Origin: JABDIP01 sp965212545
GTDB taxonomy: Bacteria; Pseudomonadota; Alphaproteobacteria; DSM-16000; Inquilinaceae
Length of the DNA: 64,000 nt
Assembly (NCBI GenBank): GCA_965212545.1
Contig: CBDBVB010000020.1
Coordinates: 129,117-193,116 of the forward strand
Direction: 5' to 3'
Of the stretch, positions 63,137-64,000 are shown one piece after another. Made by a program: the position numbers and the translations under genes. Within the stretch, counting starts at the first letter, position 1. Every line of letters begins with the position of its first letter. The notes under the pieces were generated by a model. That model worked only from the letters and a program-made list of their open reading frames with translations. It ran no database searches and was not told the DNA's origin.

Positions 63137-64000
63137 CGGCCCTTGTCGAAGTCGACGATCTGACCAAGCATTTCACGATGTCGCGGTCCCTGGCCGACAT
63201 CGCCGCTGGCCGACGGCCGGTCGTGCGGGCGGTTGACGGCGTGAGCTTCGAACTGCGCGACGGCGAGAGCGTCGGGATCCTGGGCGAGTCGGGCTGCGGC
63301 AAGACCACCATGGGGCGGCTGCTGCTGAAGCTGATCGAGCCCACCCGGGGTACCGTGCGTTTTGACGGCGTCGATCTTGCCACCCTCAAAGGGCAGGACC
63401 TGCTGGCCTTCCGGATGCAGGCGCAGCTGGTGTTCCAGAACCCGTTCGATGCCCTCAATCCCCGCTTCACGATCTTCCGGGCGCTGACCGAGCCCCTTGT
63501 CAATGCCCGGGTGCCGCAGGCCGAGCACCGGGAGCATGCGTTGCGGGCCATGCAACGGGTGCACATGCCGGAGCTCGACCAATACGCCGACAAGTTTCCC
63601 CACCAATTGTCCGGCGGGCAGCTTCAGCGCATCGTCCTGGCCCGCGCACTGATCCTGGAGCCGAAATTCGTCGTCGCCGATGAGCCTGTCTCGATGCTGG
63701 ACGTCAGCGTCCGGGCCGGAATCCTGAACGTGATGCGCGAGGTCCGGGACAAGCTGGGACTGACCGCCGTCTATATTTCCCACGATCTGGCGCTGGTCCG
63801 CTACATCTGCGAGCGCACCATAACGATGTATCTCGGCATCGTCGTCGAGGACGGCCCGACCGAAGACGTCGTTCGAGAACCGCAGCACCCCTATACGCAA
63901 GCCCTGGTGAAGGCGGTCCCGGTGCCGCATGTGAACCAGTCGCACGAGCCCCTGCCGATCACCGGTGGCGTCCCGGATGTCCGAAACCCCGCATCCGGCT
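63133..64000 (+). CDS. Peptide ABC transporter ATPase (DppF type), N-terminal part (runs off the window)
   Basis: The frame starts at the ATG at 63133 (overlapping the DppD stop) and stays open to the right edge, about 289 residues. Walker A GESGCGKTTMGRLLL, signature LSGGQLQRIVLARAL, Walker B FVVADEPVSMLD and H-loop SHDLALVRY are present. It completes the DppABCDF set. The C-terminal Cys motif is just starting or beyond the edge. Confidence 0.9.
   Translation, partial: MTALVEVDDLTKHFTMSRSLADIAAGRRPVVRAVDGVSFELRDGESVGILGESGCGKTTMGRLLLKLIEPTRGTVRFDGVDLATLKGQDLLAFRMQAQLVFQNPFDALNPRFTIFRALTEPLVNARVPQAEHREHALRAMQRVHMPELDQYADKFPHQLSGGQLQRIVLARALILEPKFVVADEPVSMLDVSVRAGILNVMREVRDKLGLTAVYISHDLALVRYICERTITMYLGIVVEDGPTEDVVREPQHPYTQALVKAVPVPHVNQSHEPLPITGGVPDVRNPASG

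Overview
The window is GC-rich, densely coded DNA with ATGA/TGATG start-stop overlaps, many solute-binding-protein ABC transporters and LacI, IclR and ArsR regulators. This fits a free-living alphaproteobacterium (Rhodospirillales-like). The assignment rests on gene style only, because no rRNA or other phylogenetic marker is present. I saw no tRNA, rRNA, CRISPR array, integrase or transposase.

1-2.2 kb: a minus-strand fatty-acyl-AMP ligase followed by an epimerase cut by the window edge. 2.9-22.2 kb: a catabolic and uptake locus with two complete sugar-type ABC importers, four SnoaL-fold proteins (three of them tandem two-domain proteins), an amidohydrolase, a HisD-like dehydrogenase, an SDR, a double cupin, a MetE-like zinc methyltransferase and an alpha/beta hydrolase. 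A LacI-family repressor is encoded inside the locus, and two inverted copies of a LacI-type operator lie in the divergent promoter at 5.76-5.89 kb.

22.3-41.3 kb: the most unusual part. A three-gene module (small hydrophobic protein, trypsin-fold protein whose nucleophile position is Ala, BTAD/SARP-like regulator) is present twice and flanks a Crp-type regulator, a lipoprotein and a large SAM/adenylate-cyclase/ATPase/TPR protein. Next to the second copy are an intact-triad trypsin fused to a non-specific nuclease domain (DRGH changed to DRGQ), a YcaO enzyme, a third BTAD regulator with TPRs, a 128-residue orphan and an animal-type haem peroxidase. I read this as one regulated system, possibly RiPP (YcaO-modified peptide) or conflict-related. 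That is inference.

41.5-46.8 kb: aldo/keto reductase, tandem OsmC-like protein, S9 peptidase and a zinc-free MDR oxidoreductase. 46.9-64 kb: a peptide-utilisation locus with three M28/PA-domain paralogues in which the usual Glu-Glu is replaced by His-Ser, two M20 peptidases, an Asp/Glu racemase, an ACT-domain protein, an ArsR/SRPBCC pair and a peptide ABC importer. Three 27-bp operators of identical three-half-site architecture lie in the promoter regions of the three M28 genes and are shared with the IclR gene and the importer. The IclR gene and one permease gene each carry a frameshift. The importer's solute-binding protein appears to be circularly permuted: its C-terminal-lobe sequence comes first.
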